A program made the position numbers and the translations under genes. Shown one piece after another: positions 8,836 through 17,987 of a stretch of 64,000 nt of DNA. The DNA lies in NCBI GenBank assembly GCA_021775755.1, contig JAJFHE010000038.1, positions 1 through 64,000 of the forward strand, read 5' to 3'. How positions within the stretch are numbered: position 1 is the stretch's first letter; each line of letters starts with the position of its first letter. Source of the DNA: Hyphomicrobiales bacterium. Lineage in GTDB: Bacteria; Pseudomonadota; Alphaproteobacteria; Rhizobiales; JAJFHB01. A model generated the notes under the pieces. The model did no database searches and was not told the origin of the DNA. It saw nothing but the letters and a program-made list of their open reading frames with translations.

Positions 8836-9738
8836 ATGAGCGTTCATGATTTTTGGACACCGTTTTCGCTCCTGCCATTTTTGAATGCCCTGATTATCGG
8901 CATCAGCCTGGCCAGTATCTGGCTCATCGCAGCTCTCGGTCTGGCCATCATTTACGGCACCATGGGCGTTATCAACATGGCGCATGGCGAACTCATAATG
9001 CTCGGCGCATATACGACTTACGTGTTTCAGTCCCTCGTTGGAGTTCCATTCCTGATTTGTTTGCCTCTCGCCTTCTTTGTCGTCGCCGCAATAGGGTGGG
9101 TGATAGAACGAGGGGTCATACGAACGCTATACACACGACCGCTGGACACGTTGCTTGCGACGTGGGGCCTTTCACTCATCCTCATCCAGAGTGTGCGGCT
9201 GATTTTCGGCGGTGAACCGCAGTATGTGGGTGTTCCCAGCTGGCTCAACTTTCAGATCGACGCCAGTTTCGTGCACTTGTCGGGGCTTCGCCTGTTCATC
9301 GTTTTGATGGCAATCATCCTCGTAACGCTCACCTGGTACATACTCTATCGCACGACGCTTGGCATCCGGGTGCGCGCGGTTATGCAGGACAAAGAGATGG
9401 CGGCGTCCTTCGGCATCGATGCGAACCGCGTGTACAGCCTGACATTCGCCTACGGGGCAGGTCTTGCAGGTGCCGCCGGCGCGATGTTCGGCGCTCTCAA
9501 GACATTGTTTCCCGATATGGGCAGCGCTTACGTCGTCGAGGCGTTTCTCGTCGTGGTGGTCGGCGGAATCGGACTGATCGGCAGCGTCTTCAGTTCAGCG
9601 CTGCTGGGAGAGCTCAATTCAGTTTTCTCCTACTTCACCAACGACACATTTGCACGGTTCGTCCTGTTCACGCTTGTCGTTGTTTTCCTGCGCTTCCGGC
9701 CGCAGGGCATCATCTCCGAAGGAATGGGCCGGCGCTGA
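8836..9738 (+). CDS. ABC importer permease, UrtB/LivH-like
   Basis: 300 aa, about eight membrane spans. Resembles the branched-chain amino acid/urea permease family: AALGLAIIYGTMGVINMAHGE near the N-terminus is its typical region, and VVVVGGIGLIGSVFSSALLG near the C-terminus is the usual cytoplasmic-loop region. Forms the membrane channel with the next permease. The start at 8836 is preceded by GAGGGG. It is separated from the binding-protein gene by 134 bp containing a hairpin. Confidence 0.93.
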   Translation: MSVHDFWTPFSLLPFLNALIIGISLASIWLIAALGLAIIYGTMGVINMAHGELIMLGAYTTYVFQSLVGVPFLICLPLAFFVVAAIGWVIERGVIRTLYTRPLDTLLATWGLSLILIQSVRLIFGGEPQYVGVPSWLNFQIDASFVHLSGLRLFIVLMAIILVTLTWYILYRTTLGIRVRAVMQDKEMAASFGIDANRVYSLTFAYGAGLAGAAGAMFGALKTLFPDMGSAYVVEAFLVVVVGGIGLIGSVFSSALLGELNSVFSYFTNDTFARFVLFTLVVVFLRFRPQGIISEGMGRR

Positions 9739-9767
9739 GGCGCCGCACAGGCTGGAAGGAGGCCAAA

Positions 9768-10880
9768 GTGAACGGGAACATTTATCATAACCGCAAGGCG
9801 CAATGGGTGGCATATGTGGCGGTGTTTGTGCTGCTGGCCCTGGTGCCCACGGTGTTCGACAATCCGTTTACGCTGAACCAGCTGGCGCGCTACAGCGTGT
9901 TTGCATTGCTCGCGGTATCTGTGAGCCTTATCTGGGGCTTTGGTGGCATCTTGAGCCTCGGCCAGGGCATCGCCTTCGGGCTGGCATCATATGGCATGGG
10001 CATGACCATGCAGATGCAGTTCCAGAATCCCGAGTACGACCCGATACCCAGTTTCATGCTGACCAACGAGCTGGAAACCCTGCCACTTTTGTGGGAGCCG
10101 TTCTTGTCGACGCCGGTGGGCCTGATTTTGACGATCCTCGTGCCGACCGGGTTCTTCGTCATATTCGGCATTTTGATGTTTCAGGCCCGGGTTGCGGGCG
10201 TGTTCGTCGCCATCATGACGCTTGCCATGCTCGCGGCCTGGTATTCGATGGCCTACGACATGCAACCCTTCACGGCCGGATTTAACGGCATTTCGCCACC
10301 GCTTCCACTCCAGATCTTCGGCGGTGAGGTGGATCCCTACAGCCCACTCGCCTACTGGATATGCGTGGGCGTTCTCGCGACCTTAACTCTCGCCACGAAA
10401 GCGTTGCTGCATACCAAGTTCGGCCTGATCGTTCAGGCGATCCGCGACGATGCCGAACGCGCCAGGTTCCTTGGTTACAACGTTGCCTATTATCAGGTCG
10501 TCGTCTTCGCGATCTCCGGTTTCCTGGCCGCGTGGGCCGGGCTGTGCTGGGTCATGATCGTGCAGTACGTTTCGCCAACATCCATGGAGATTGCCTTCTC
10601 CATTTCGATGGTGGTCTGGGCCGCGGTGGGCGGGCGTGCCTCGCTGCTGGGCGCCATTATCGGTGCGTTTATGGTCAACGGCATCCAAAGCTATCTCGGC
10701 GATGAACTGCAGCAGGTCTGGATGCTCATCCTGGGAGCGATCTTTATCGGTGTCGTGCTGTTCCTGCCGCGCGGGATAGCGGGTCTGCTGGAACTGATAC
10801 TGAGCAAAGTGCCGTTCGGACGGGGCCCGTCCGGCGCCCAATGGAGCGCCGAGACCGGAACGGAGGAGAAAGCATCATGA
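9768..10880 (+). CDS. ABC importer permease, UrtC/LivM-like
   Basis: 370 aa membrane protein, similar in length to UrtC/LivM permeases, with the typical SLIWGFGGILSLGQGIAFG segment and EIAFSISMVVWAAVGGRASL in the C-terminal half. GTG start at 9768, supported by the strong GGAAGGAGG box 6 nt before it. Lies 29 bp after the first permease, and its stop overlaps the ATPase start (ATGA), so the subunits are translationally coupled. Confidence 0.93.
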   Translation: MNGNIYHNRKAQWVAYVAVFVLLALVPTVFDNPFTLNQLARYSVFALLAVSVSLIWGFGGILSLGQGIAFGLASYGMGMTMQMQFQNPEYDPIPSFMLTNELETLPLLWEPFLSTPVGLILTILVPTGFFVIFGILMFQARVAGVFVAIMTLAMLAAWYSMAYDMQPFTAGFNGISPPLPLQIFGGEVDPYSPLAYWICVGVLATLTLATKALLHTKFGLIVQAIRDDAERARFLGYNVAYYQVVVFAISGFLAAWAGLCWVMIVQYVSPTSMEIAFSISMVVWAAVGGRASLLGAIIGAFMVNGIQSYLGDELQQVWMLILGAIFIGVVLFLPRGIAGLLELILSKVPFGRGPSGAQWSAETGTEEKAS

Positions 10881-11623
10881 CCTCCGTTCTTGAGCTGAAA
10901 GGTGTGACCAGAGCTTTCAACGACTATATCGCCGTCAACGGATTTGACCTAACCGTCAACGAGGGCGAGTTGCGCTGTTTGCTTGGGCCCAACGGTGCAG
11001 GCAAAACCACGTCTCTCGATCTTATTACCGGCAGGCAGAAGCTGACTTCGGGCAGCGTCCATCTACGCGGTAACGACATCACGCATATGTCCGAACAGCA
11101 GATCGCCAGGCAGGGCGTCGGCCGAAAGTTCCAGGTCCCGGCGGTGTTCAAGGAGCTCAGCGTCAAGGACAATTTCGAAGTCGCCTTTACGCGCGAGCGC
11201 GGCCCGTTTGCAAACATGGCGGTGATGCGCCGATCAGACGGTGAGGCCCGCTACAACGAAATCATTGAAATTGTCGGGCTTGGCGACCGCCTTGAGGTCC
11301 CGGCCGGGCTGCTCTCCCATGGAGAAACGCAATGGCTAGAGATCGGCATGGTGCTGATGCAAGACCCGAGCCTGCTCCTTATGGACGAGCCAACCGCCGG
11401 CATGACCGAACAGGAAACGGCCAAAACGTCGGACATCTTCAATGAGCTCAAGGGCACCCATACGCTGATCGTCGTCGAGCACGACATGTCATTCGTGCGG
11501 GAAATCGCCGACATCATAACCGTTATGCACATGGGCAGCCTGCTGGCCGAAGGCACAATTTCGGAAATCGAGAACAATTCGGTTGTCCGGGAGGTTTATC
11601 TGGGTTCGGAGGGCATAAGCTAA
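10877..11623 (+). CDS. ABC importer ATPase, UrtD/LivG-like
   Basis: 248 aa. Walker A GPNGAGKTT and Walker B LLLMDEPTAGM are present; the signature segment is LLSHGETQWLEIG, the variant LSHG-x-x-Q form characteristic of the UrtD group rather than canonical LSGGQ. This favours a urea/amide system over a branched-chain amino acid system. The ATG at 10877 overlaps the permease stop by 4 nt; an earlier in-frame start would run into the permease. Confidence 0.94.
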   Translation: MTSVLELKGVTRAFNDYIAVNGFDLTVNEGELRCLLGPNGAGKTTSLDLITGRQKLTSGSVHLRGNDITHMSEQQIARQGVGRKFQVPAVFKELSVKDNFEVAFTRERGPFANMAVMRRSDGEARYNEIIEIVGLGDRLEVPAGLLSHGETQWLEIGMVLMQDPSLLLMDEPTAGMTEQETAKTSDIFNELKGTHTLIVVEHDMSFVREIADIITVMHMGSLLAEGTISEIENNSVVREVYLGSEGIS

Positions 11624-11624
11624 G

Positions 11625-12320
11625 ATGCTTGAACTTAACGATATCACCTCGTTCTACGGCAAAACGCCGATCATTCAGAATGTCAGTCTGGAAGTGCCGG
11701 AGGGCAAGTGCCTGTGCATTCTCGGACGCAATGGCGTTGGGAAAACCACCCTGCTTCAAACCATAATGGGGCTTACGACCCGGATGACGGGCAAGATGAT
11801 GATCAACGGCGAGGATGTGTCGGCTCAACCGACGCACCTGCGCGCCAATGCAGGATTGGGTTACGTGCCGCAGGGCCGGCGAGTCCTGGGCAAGTTTACC
11901 GTCCGCGAGAACATTCTCCTGGGAACGTTTGCCCGTAAGGACGACAACCGGGCCATACCTGATTCGTGTCTGGAAATGTTCCCGTACCTGGCTGATAACC
12001 TGGAGAAACGGGCCGGACTTCTCTCCGGCGGGCAACAGCAGCAACTGGCAATCGCCAGAGCTCTCGCGACGGATCCACAAATCCTTCTGCTGGACGAGCC
12101 GACAGAAGGCATACAGCCGAACATCGTTGCTGAAATCGAAGCATCTCTGATGCGGTTGAACAAGGAATTGGGCATAACGCTGATTCTGACGGAGCAACAT
12201 ATTACTATCGCAAAGAAAATGTCCGATTTATACCTGTTCATGGACATTGGACGGGTTGCTAATCATGGTAAAACTAAAGATTTAAATGATAAGCTCATTC
12301 AAAAATACCTGTCCATTTAA
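11625..12320 (+). CDS. ABC importer ATPase, UrtE/LivF-like
   Basis: 231 aa, normal for UrtE. Walker A GRNGVGKTT, signature LLSGGQQQQLAIARAL, Walker B ILLLDEPTEGIQPNI; GYVPQGR is the usual Q-loop region. The start follows the previous stop directly (1 nt apart). The last codons and following bases are more A+T-rich than the body. Together with the other four proteins it completes a full Urt-type transporter. No urease or urea carboxylase gene lies in the window, so urea itself is a less likely substrate than an amide. Confidence 0.94.
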   Translation: MLELNDITSFYGKTPIIQNVSLEVPEGKCLCILGRNGVGKTTLLQTIMGLTTRMTGKMMINGEDVSAQPTHLRANAGLGYVPQGRRVLGKFTVRENILLGTFARKDDNRAIPDSCLEMFPYLADNLEKRAGLLSGGQQQQLAIARALATDPQILLLDEPTEGIQPNIVAEIEASLMRLNKELGITLILTEQHITIAKKMSDLYLFMDIGRVANHGKTKDLNDKLIQKYLSI

Positions 12321-12403
12321 GTGTGCGGACAAGGGTGTTTGGTTCTACATGATCTGTGGGTGCTTAGGTGAAGATACTGAGGTGAAATGAAAGGAGGAAC
12401 GCA

Positions 12404-12853
12404 ATGATCAGAATTCCAAAGAAGGGGTCTCCCGAGCGTGACCGCATCATTGCTGAACACAAGGCCTGTATGGAATCGATGAAGGGTGTGGCGGGCTGCT
12501 CCGTTCTCCGGTGTGGGGAACAAGGCGACACAACTGAAGTTTCCGGCGGAATCCATGAAGATTTCGTACTCAACCGGGTGCTCTTGCGGATGCGCGCGGC
12601 AATGCCGGCAAACGGCAAGCGCAAGCTGGTCGTGATCTGCACGGAACCGGACAAATCCTGGCGTATCGGCAGGCTGGCCGGCGTTCGCGGCGTCCCGCCG
12701 GAGTTCGTGAACGACACGGTTTACGACAATGAACAGGATCCGCAACACGATATCTTTGTGATGCGGTTGGACGAAATGGAAGAGGAAGACGGTTTCCCCG
12801 AGCATTTCAGAGAGGGGTGGAAACGCCGCGACGACAATTGGACGGTGACCTGA
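12404..12853 (+). CDS. Putative DMFase-like small subunit
   Basis: 149 aa, soluble. Preceded by a strong AAGGAGG 6 nt before the ATG. I recall the small subunit of Paracoccus/Alcaligenes N,N-dimethylformamidase as about 130 aa with a YTEREWSSYRI segment; here ICTEPDKSWRI sits in the equivalent relative place, followed by a similar acidic C-terminal helix (FVMRLDEMEEE). That resemblance and its position just before the large-subunit gene support the call. The N-terminal half looks different from what I remember, so this is a remote homologue at best and could be unrelated. Confidence 0.5.
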   Translation: MIRIPKKGSPERDRIIAEHKACMESMKGVAGCSVLRCGEQGDTTEVSGGIHEDFVLNRVLLRMRAAMPANGKRKLVVICTEPDKSWRIGRLAGVRGVPPEFVNDTVYDNEQDPQHDIFVMRLDEMEEEDGFPEHFREGWKRRDDNWTVT

Positions 12854-12854
12854 C

Positions 12855-12875
12855 ACCGGCCGCTAACGGGCCGGT
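12855..12875 (+). terminator. Hairpin after small-subunit gene
   Basis: ACCGGCC (12855-12861) pairs with GGCCGGT (12869-12875) immediately after the stop codon. There is no adjacent U-run. It may tune expression between the two subunit genes. Confidence 0.45.
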
Positions 12876-13006
12876 CTCCGGTCATTAAAAAAGGCAATTG
12901 CGAATTCCTATCAACGGCCAGACACGGGTCTGCCGCCGAACGGGAAGCTCTGCGCCACGAACACGGCTAGCAGGCAACGGCTTTGAGTACTGAAGGAGCG
13001 ATAACA

Positions 13007-15406
13007 ATGTGTGCGATGAGAATTACCGGCTACGCCGACTTGTTTGGGGTGAACCCGGGAAAGACCATCCAGTTCTATGTGAACTGCGATGGTCCGAAAG
13101 ACTACAACGTCGAGATTGTGAAAATGATCAACGGCGATACCAACCCGCGTGGCCCCGGCCATATTGAGGAGCATATCGACGCTGCCTGCAACAGCTCCTA
13201 TCCGGGCCGCAAGCAGATCATTCACAGCGGGTCGTACGGTGTTCTGGCCGACAATCCGCACCTACAAACAGAATCCTTCACAATGCAGTGCTGGATCTGG
13301 CCGACGACACCGAAAACCCATCCGCAGTACTGGAAGCACGGCGCCCAGGGCCTTATGGCCAAATGGTGCGATGGCAAGGGCTATGGTCTTTTCATCAACG
13401 AGGACGGTTGCCTGGAACTTCGCGTCAACGGCGACAAAGTCACGACCGGCGCGCCGATCCGCGACCACGCCTGGCATTTCGTTGCAGCGTCTTACGATGC
13501 CGACAGCGGCGAAGCGGTGCTCTACCACGAGCCGCAGATCCAATACGCGTTGGATCCTGATATCCCCCCTGTCAGCACGAAAGTCAGCGGTGCGCCGAAG
13601 CACACGCCGAACGTGCCCTTCACGGTCGCCGCTTACACCGATCGTCTCGACGACGGCCCGTTAGCGCAATCGTCGCGCCCCGCCGGCATTGTCATGGGTG
13701 GTCACTACAACGGCAAGCTCGATAGCCCGCGCCTATGCCGCCGCGCACTCAGCCGGCAGGATATCGAGACTATGAAACTCGGTGCCCAGCCCGGTCTTAC
13801 CGAGCGTCGTCACAGCGGGCCGACCGGTCCATTGTCGGAAGCGATTGTGGGCTCATGGGATTTCTCCGACGGCATCGACACGATCGGCGGCAGCGATCGA
13901 GGGCCCTATGTCTATGATCTGGACATCGTCAACTGCCCGACCCGTGCGATGACCGGCCACAACTTCTCCGGCCACAATTTCGACTGGAAACATGCGCAGA
14001 AAGAGTATGGCGCCATTCACTTCCATGACGACGATGTTGATGATGCCCGTTGGGCCGTCGATTTCGTATGGGAAGTGCCGGCGGATCAACGCAGCGCGTT
14101 CTATGCTGCAAAGATCACATCGTCGGAAGGTGATGAAGACTTCATCCCGTTCTGGGTGGTGCCGGAAGTCGGTAAGGAACAGTCCAAAATCGCCGTGATG
14201 GTTCCGACCATCAGCTACATGGCCTATGCAAACGAGCATCTGGCCAACAATGCGGGTGGCGCGGAGCTGCTGGTCTACCGTGTTCCGATCATGCAGGATC
14301 AGAACATGTTCCTCAGCGAGCACCGCGAGTATGGCGGGTCAATTTACGACACCCATACGGACGGCAGCGGACTGTGCCTGTCCTCGCGTCTGCGGCCAAT
14401 CCTGAGCATCCGGCCGAAATACGACCACTTCCTCATGCAGGCTCCGTGGCAATACCCAGCCGATCTGCATCTGATCTGCTGGCTGGAGCAGATGGGTTAT
14501 GAGTATGACTGCATCACCGACGAAGACGTCAACTATGACGGTCTGGCGCGGCTGGAAAACTACAATGTCGTGATCACGGGCTCGCACCCCGAGCACAACA
14601 GCGGTCCGCAGCTCGACGCGCTGCACAACTACACGCAGCAGGGCGGCCGTCTCATGTATATGGGCGCCGATGCCTGGTACTGGATCCATTCCTATCATCC
14701 GGCTTACGAACACCTCGGCCGCGGCATCGTCACAGAGATGCGCCGTTGCGAGTCAGGTATCAGGACGTGGCGTGCGGATCCAGGCGAGTACTATCACCAG
14801 GGAACCGGTGAGCTCGGTGGCATGTGGCGTTACCGCGGGCGGTATCTGCACTCGGTCGCCGGTACGGGCATGTCGTCTGAAGGCTTCGACATCTCGAGTT
14901 ACTACAGCCGTACCTACGAAAGTAACGATCCGCGCGTTGAATGGGCATTCGAAGGTATCGACTACGACGAGAAACTCGGCAACTTCGGGTTCGTCGGTGG
15001 CGGTGCCGCCGGTACCGAACTCGATATCGTCGACACGATGCTCGGATCACCGCCGCACACCCTCGTGGTTGCGACTTCGGCAGGCCGGCACACCGAAGCG
15101 TATCTGCTGGTCATGGAAGATTTCGGCTTCAACCAGCAGGGCCTCGACGGCACGCAGCATCCGCGCGTTCGCTCGGATATTGCCTACCATGAGACCCCGA
15201 ATGGCGGTGCCTGCTTCGCGTTCAGTTCCATCGCTTTCTGCGGATCGCTTCCGTGGAACAACGGCGACAACAACATTTCCAAACTCGTTGGGAATGTGTT
15301 GAACCGCTTCATGGCTGATGGACCGCTGCCGCCTCCGCCGGCGGATGCCTACATCCACCGCGGACGTGCAGATTACGATCCGCCCATGAACAAGGCATCG
15401 AAGTAA
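13007..15406 (+). CDS. N,N-dimethylformamidase large-subunit-like amidohydrolase
   Basis: 799 aa (Paracoccus enzyme about 760). An N-terminal beta region is followed by a concanavalin/LamG-like domain around residues 90-200 (FTMQCWIWPTTP, LMAKWCDGKGYGLFI) and a large C-terminal catalytic domain. The published enzyme, as I remember it, hydrolyses dimethylformamide to dimethylamine and formate using one iron held by two tyrosines and a glutamate. Counterparts are visible here: Tyr404/Tyr407 in SYMAYANE, Tyr447 in SIYDTH, Glu529 in GSHPEH. The start at 13007 has AAGGAG 8 nt upstream. The family is broad, so the true substrate may be another N-substituted amide. Confidence 0.85.
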   Translation: MCAMRITGYADLFGVNPGKTIQFYVNCDGPKDYNVEIVKMINGDTNPRGPGHIEEHIDAACNSSYPGRKQIIHSGSYGVLADNPHLQTESFTMQCWIWPTTPKTHPQYWKHGAQGLMAKWCDGKGYGLFINEDGCLELRVNGDKVTTGAPIRDHAWHFVAASYDADSGEAVLYHEPQIQYALDPDIPPVSTKVSGAPKHTPNVPFTVAAYTDRLDDGPLAQSSRPAGIVMGGHYNGKLDSPRLCRRALSRQDIETMKLGAQPGLTERRHSGPTGPLSEAIVGSWDFSDGIDTIGGSDRGPYVYDLDIVNCPTRAMTGHNFSGHNFDWKHAQKEYGAIHFHDDDVDDARWAVDFVWEVPADQRSAFYAAKITSSEGDEDFIPFWVVPEVGKEQSKIAVMVPTISYMAYANEHLANNAGGAELLVYRVPIMQDQNMFLSEHREYGGSIYDTHTDGSGLCLSSRLRPILSIRPKYDHFLMQAPWQYPADLHLICWLEQMGYEYDCITDEDVNYDGLARLENYNVVITGSHPEHNSGPQLDALHNYTQQGGRLMYMGADAWYWIHSYHPAYEHLGRGIVTEMRRCESGIRTWRADPGEYYHQGTGELGGMWRYRGRYLHSVAGTGMSSEGFDISSYYSRTYESNDPRVEWAFEGIDYDEKLGNFGFVGGGAAGTELDIVDTMLGSPPHTLVVATSAGRHTEAYLLVMEDFGFNQQGLDGTQHPRVRSDIAYHETPNGGACFAFSSIAFCGSLPWNNGDNNISKLVGNVLNRFMADGPLPPPPADAYIHRGRADYDPPMNKASK

Positions 15407-15418
15407 AAGGTCGGGAGA

Positions 15419-15465
15419 GAGGCACTCCGTGCCGTTGCTGTCGCGGCGGCGTGGCGGAGTGCCTC
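15419..15465 (+). terminator. Long stem-loop after DMFase-like large subunit
   Basis: GAGGCACTCCG (15419-15429) is the exact complement of CGGAGTGCCTC (15455-15465), with a 25-nt loop and CTTCTC after it. It could be a weak terminator or a 3-prime stabiliser before the degenerate Rieske gene. Confidence 0.55.
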
Positions 15466-15527
15466 CTTCTCATCGGGTCCGCCCGTGATATCTGTAAAGG
15501 TTCGATTTCTGGCTGGGAGTCAACATC

Positions 15528-16766
15528 ATGAAGCATCCTGATCTGGGCTTCTACGACGAGCAGGCTGATCTGGCCTCCAAAGAATTCTACACAGCGGCCA
15601 GTGCGGCGTATGGAGCCGCACGTGTGCTGCCGCCGGCCGCATACCGGTCCAAGGCTTTCAGTGAGCTGGAAGACGAAAAGGTCTGGACGCGGTCCTGGGT
15701 TGCGGTGGGTCTGGAGCAACAGATCCCCAATCCCGGGGATCTGCTGCCGTTTACCGTTGGATACCATGGTATTCACGTGCAGCGCGATGAGGACTGGAAT
15801 CTCACGGGACGCTTCAACAAGGCGCAACACGGCGGGTGCCGGGCGGTACCGTTGCAATGCCAGACCGGCCGGCGAACCAAGTGCTCGTTTACATCATGCG
15901 GTTTCAGCCGCGATCGCAACGTCATCCGTGCAACGGAACTCGGTGAGAACACAGGCGCGATGCAACAGTATCTCGGCATAGTGCCTGAGAAACTGCTTGC
16001 GGTGCGCGTGGAGACGGTCGGCTCGGTGATTTTTGTGAATCTCGACCCGAACGCCCCGCCGCTTCACGACGAGCTGGAAGCGGCTTATCCGGATTTCGCC
16101 CGGGATCTCGAAGCTTTTCCGCGTGTGGTCTCCGGTCAATGGGCCGAGAGTGCTGCGAACTGGAAACTAATGGGCCGTGCCTTCGTGGATACCTGTGTTC
16201 CCATGCAGGCAATCCCCCCTTCTTCAACGGGGCACGGTCCGCCGCTTTACTCCGCCCAGCTGAACCGGGAGCCGGACGTATCGGCGGCGGAGATGGACGC
16301 TGGACGGTATGGTTTCGACTTCGCTCATGTTGCGGACCTACCGGCCATGCCGGGCTGTGAAAATGCGGATGCGAAAATACACTGGCTGTTTCCAAATCTT
16401 CTGATGGCGGTGTTTCCAACGCATGCCGTGACCGTTATCCTCCAGCCTTTGAGTATGGGTGAGTGCCTGCAACGGGTCTGTGTGCTCGCCGCGGTACCGT
16501 CGACGGCGGGGTCGGCCGAGAGCGTGACGCGACTGCATGCCGAGTGGATGGCAAGCCTTTCGCAGGTTTCAACGGCGGCCGAAACCGTACAAACCACTCT
16601 GGCAACTCTGGGCGCCAGCCCCGGCGCGCTGGTTGCAGATGACGAGTTGCCCGTCGAAACCGGCGCCGGCGGCTACAGTTTTCAGCAGTATCTCATCCGC
16701 AAGCTGTTGAGCGAACACGAACACTATTGGAATGCACCGCTCTATAGGGCCGGTGCTGCGGGATAA
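15528..16766 (+). CDS. Rieske ring-hydroxylase alpha-subunit homologue lacking both metal sites
   Basis: 412 aa, the length and layout of Rieske non-haem oxygenase alpha subunits. Where the cluster ligands CxH and CxxH belong, the protein reads KAQHGGC and CSFTSCGF, so at least one Cys and one His are absent. Four cysteines (104, 111, 119, 124) sit in this segment. Where the catalytic iron motif normally reads NWKLxxEN..DxYHxxxxH, it reads NWKLMGRAFVDTCVPMQAIP from Asn211, with Val and Ile at the two His positions. It cannot be an ordinary dioxygenase; it may be structural, regulatory or bind another cofactor. ATG 15528 follows GGGAG. It comes after the DMFase-like genes on the same strand. 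Confidence 0.8.
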   Translation: MKHPDLGFYDEQADLASKEFYTAASAAYGAARVLPPAAYRSKAFSELEDEKVWTRSWVAVGLEQQIPNPGDLLPFTVGYHGIHVQRDEDWNLTGRFNKAQHGGCRAVPLQCQTGRRTKCSFTSCGFSRDRNVIRATELGENTGAMQQYLGIVPEKLLAVRVETVGSVIFVNLDPNAPPLHDELEAAYPDFARDLEAFPRVVSGQWAESAANWKLMGRAFVDTCVPMQAIPPSSTGHGPPLYSAQLNREPDVSAAEMDAGRYGFDFAHVADLPAMPGCENADAKIHWLFPNLLMAVFPTHAVTVILQPLSMGECLQRVCVLAAVPSTAGSAESVTRLHAEWMASLSQVSTAAETVQTTLATLGASPGALVADDELPVETGAGGYSFQQYLIRKLLSEHEHYWNAPLYRAGAAG

Positions 16767-16795
16767 CAGACATCTCAGCGACGTGGGAGGTGATA

Positions 16796-17464
16796 ATGAA
16801 CGAGTATGATCAGGCACGCGAGGCCTATGGCCGCGGAGAGTTCAGAGAAGCATTTGACGGGTGGCTGCCGATCGCCGAAGGCGGCGATGCGGATGCGCAG
16901 GCCTGGATTGGTTCTCTCTACGCCAACGGCGAAGGCGTTGAGGTCAACGACGAGCAGGCGGTGGAATGGTACGAGCGCGCTGCGCAGCAGGGGCACTCGA
17001 TGGCGCAGGCCAATGTCGGTGCCATATACTTCATGGGCCAGGGGACGGAGAAAAACCTGTCAAAGGCTGTCGACTGGCTGACCGCGGCGGCCGAGAACGG
17101 TGATGTCAACGGCCTGTTCAATCTCGCCGTGCTTTACGGCAAGGGAGAAGGTGTTGAAGAAGATCAGGTGCGCGCGGCTGAACTCTACACCCAAGCCGCC
17201 GAGATTGGACACTACCCGTCCCAATCGCGGCTCGGTTACATGTTCGCCCATGGCCAGGGTGTGGAGAAGGACCGGGTGAAAGCCTACGTTTGGCTGTCAC
17301 TTGCCGCCCAGCATGGGATTGGCACGGCTCTCAATGCTCTGGAGTCCGTCGTCAACGCCATGTCAGCGGAAGAAAAGGCGCAAGGTGCCGAGTTGTTCGA
17401 TCAGTGGCGCAGCAGGAACAATCAGGGGTCCGATCAAGTCGCGCTTTACCCGATGCCGTCGTGA
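16796..17464 (+). CDS. Sel1-repeat protein
   Basis: 222 aa, nearly all Sel1-like repeats (about 36 residues each): YANGEGVEVN...AVEWYERAAQQG, YFMGQGTEKN...AVDWLTAAAENG, YGKGEGVEED...AAELYTQAAEIG, FAHGQGVEKD...AYVWLSLAAQHG. Such solenoids mediate protein-protein contacts. There is no signal peptide, so it is probably cytoplasmic. The ATG at 16796 is preferred over GTG at 16790 because GGGAGG then has correct spacing. It follows the degenerate Rieske gene by 29 bp and may be a scaffold for that enzyme group. Confidence 0.9.
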   Translation: MNEYDQAREAYGRGEFREAFDGWLPIAEGGDADAQAWIGSLYANGEGVEVNDEQAVEWYERAAQQGHSMAQANVGAIYFMGQGTEKNLSKAVDWLTAAAENGDVNGLFNLAVLYGKGEGVEEDQVRAAELYTQAAEIGHYPSQSRLGYMFAHGQGVEKDRVKAYVWLSLAAQHGIGTALNALESVVNAMSAEEKAQGAELFDQWRSRNNQGSDQVALYPMPS

Positions 17465-17507
17465 TGCGGCCGCGCCGAAGCAATCCAGATACCGGGGCAA
17501 TTCGGTC

Positions 17508-17813
17508 ATGATCAGAAGTGTGCAGCAGATAAAGTACGAGATCCTCGCCTATATCAAGGAATTCGGTGGAAACTTCGACGACTGGTATGTCGGCGTTTCA
17601 GGCGAGCCGCTGAAGACGATGAAGGGTGATCACAGCGTTGACGAGGAGAGGGATATCTGGCTTTACAAACAGGCGCTTACGTTTTCCGCCTGCCGGACGG
17701 TCCAAAACTATTTTTTGAACCAGCTGAAGACGGATGGAACCGCGGTGTCGGCCGGCGGAGAGGGCGATGACTGCGTCTATCTCTACAAGAAGAGTGAACG
17801 GACGTCGCCGTGA
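17508..17813 (+). CDS. Conserved small protein of unknown function
   Basis: 101 aa, soluble. The pattern DDWYVGVSG...HSVDEERDIWLYKQAL...VYLYKKS resembles a scattered family of small proteins with a WYVGI...W.Y..A...GGG..VYVY.K layout that I cannot name; the WYVG segment is loosely like a GIY-YIG nuclease strand, but catalytic residues are not evident. The start is placed at this ATG, 43 bp after the Sel1 gene, because the upstream in-frame sequence overlaps that gene. Probably co-transcribed with it. Confidence 0.65.
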   Translation: MIRSVQQIKYEILAYIKEFGGNFDDWYVGVSGEPLKTMKGDHSVDEERDIWLYKQALTFSACRTVQNYFLNQLKTDGTAVSAGGEGDDCVYLYKKSERTSP

Positions 17814-17987
17814 GGCCCGCATGCGAGCGCGCGCGGCGGACGGGCGTTTCAAACAGAAAGAGGCGCAGTTAGTTTGAACACAAAGGAGGCGTGGACGTGT
17901 GATCCACGCCGCATCTTGTAACGGATTGCAGCAGGCATCGGGGCGGTCTCAATAAGGCGCCGTTTCGAAGGAGCGTTGGCGGCCACC

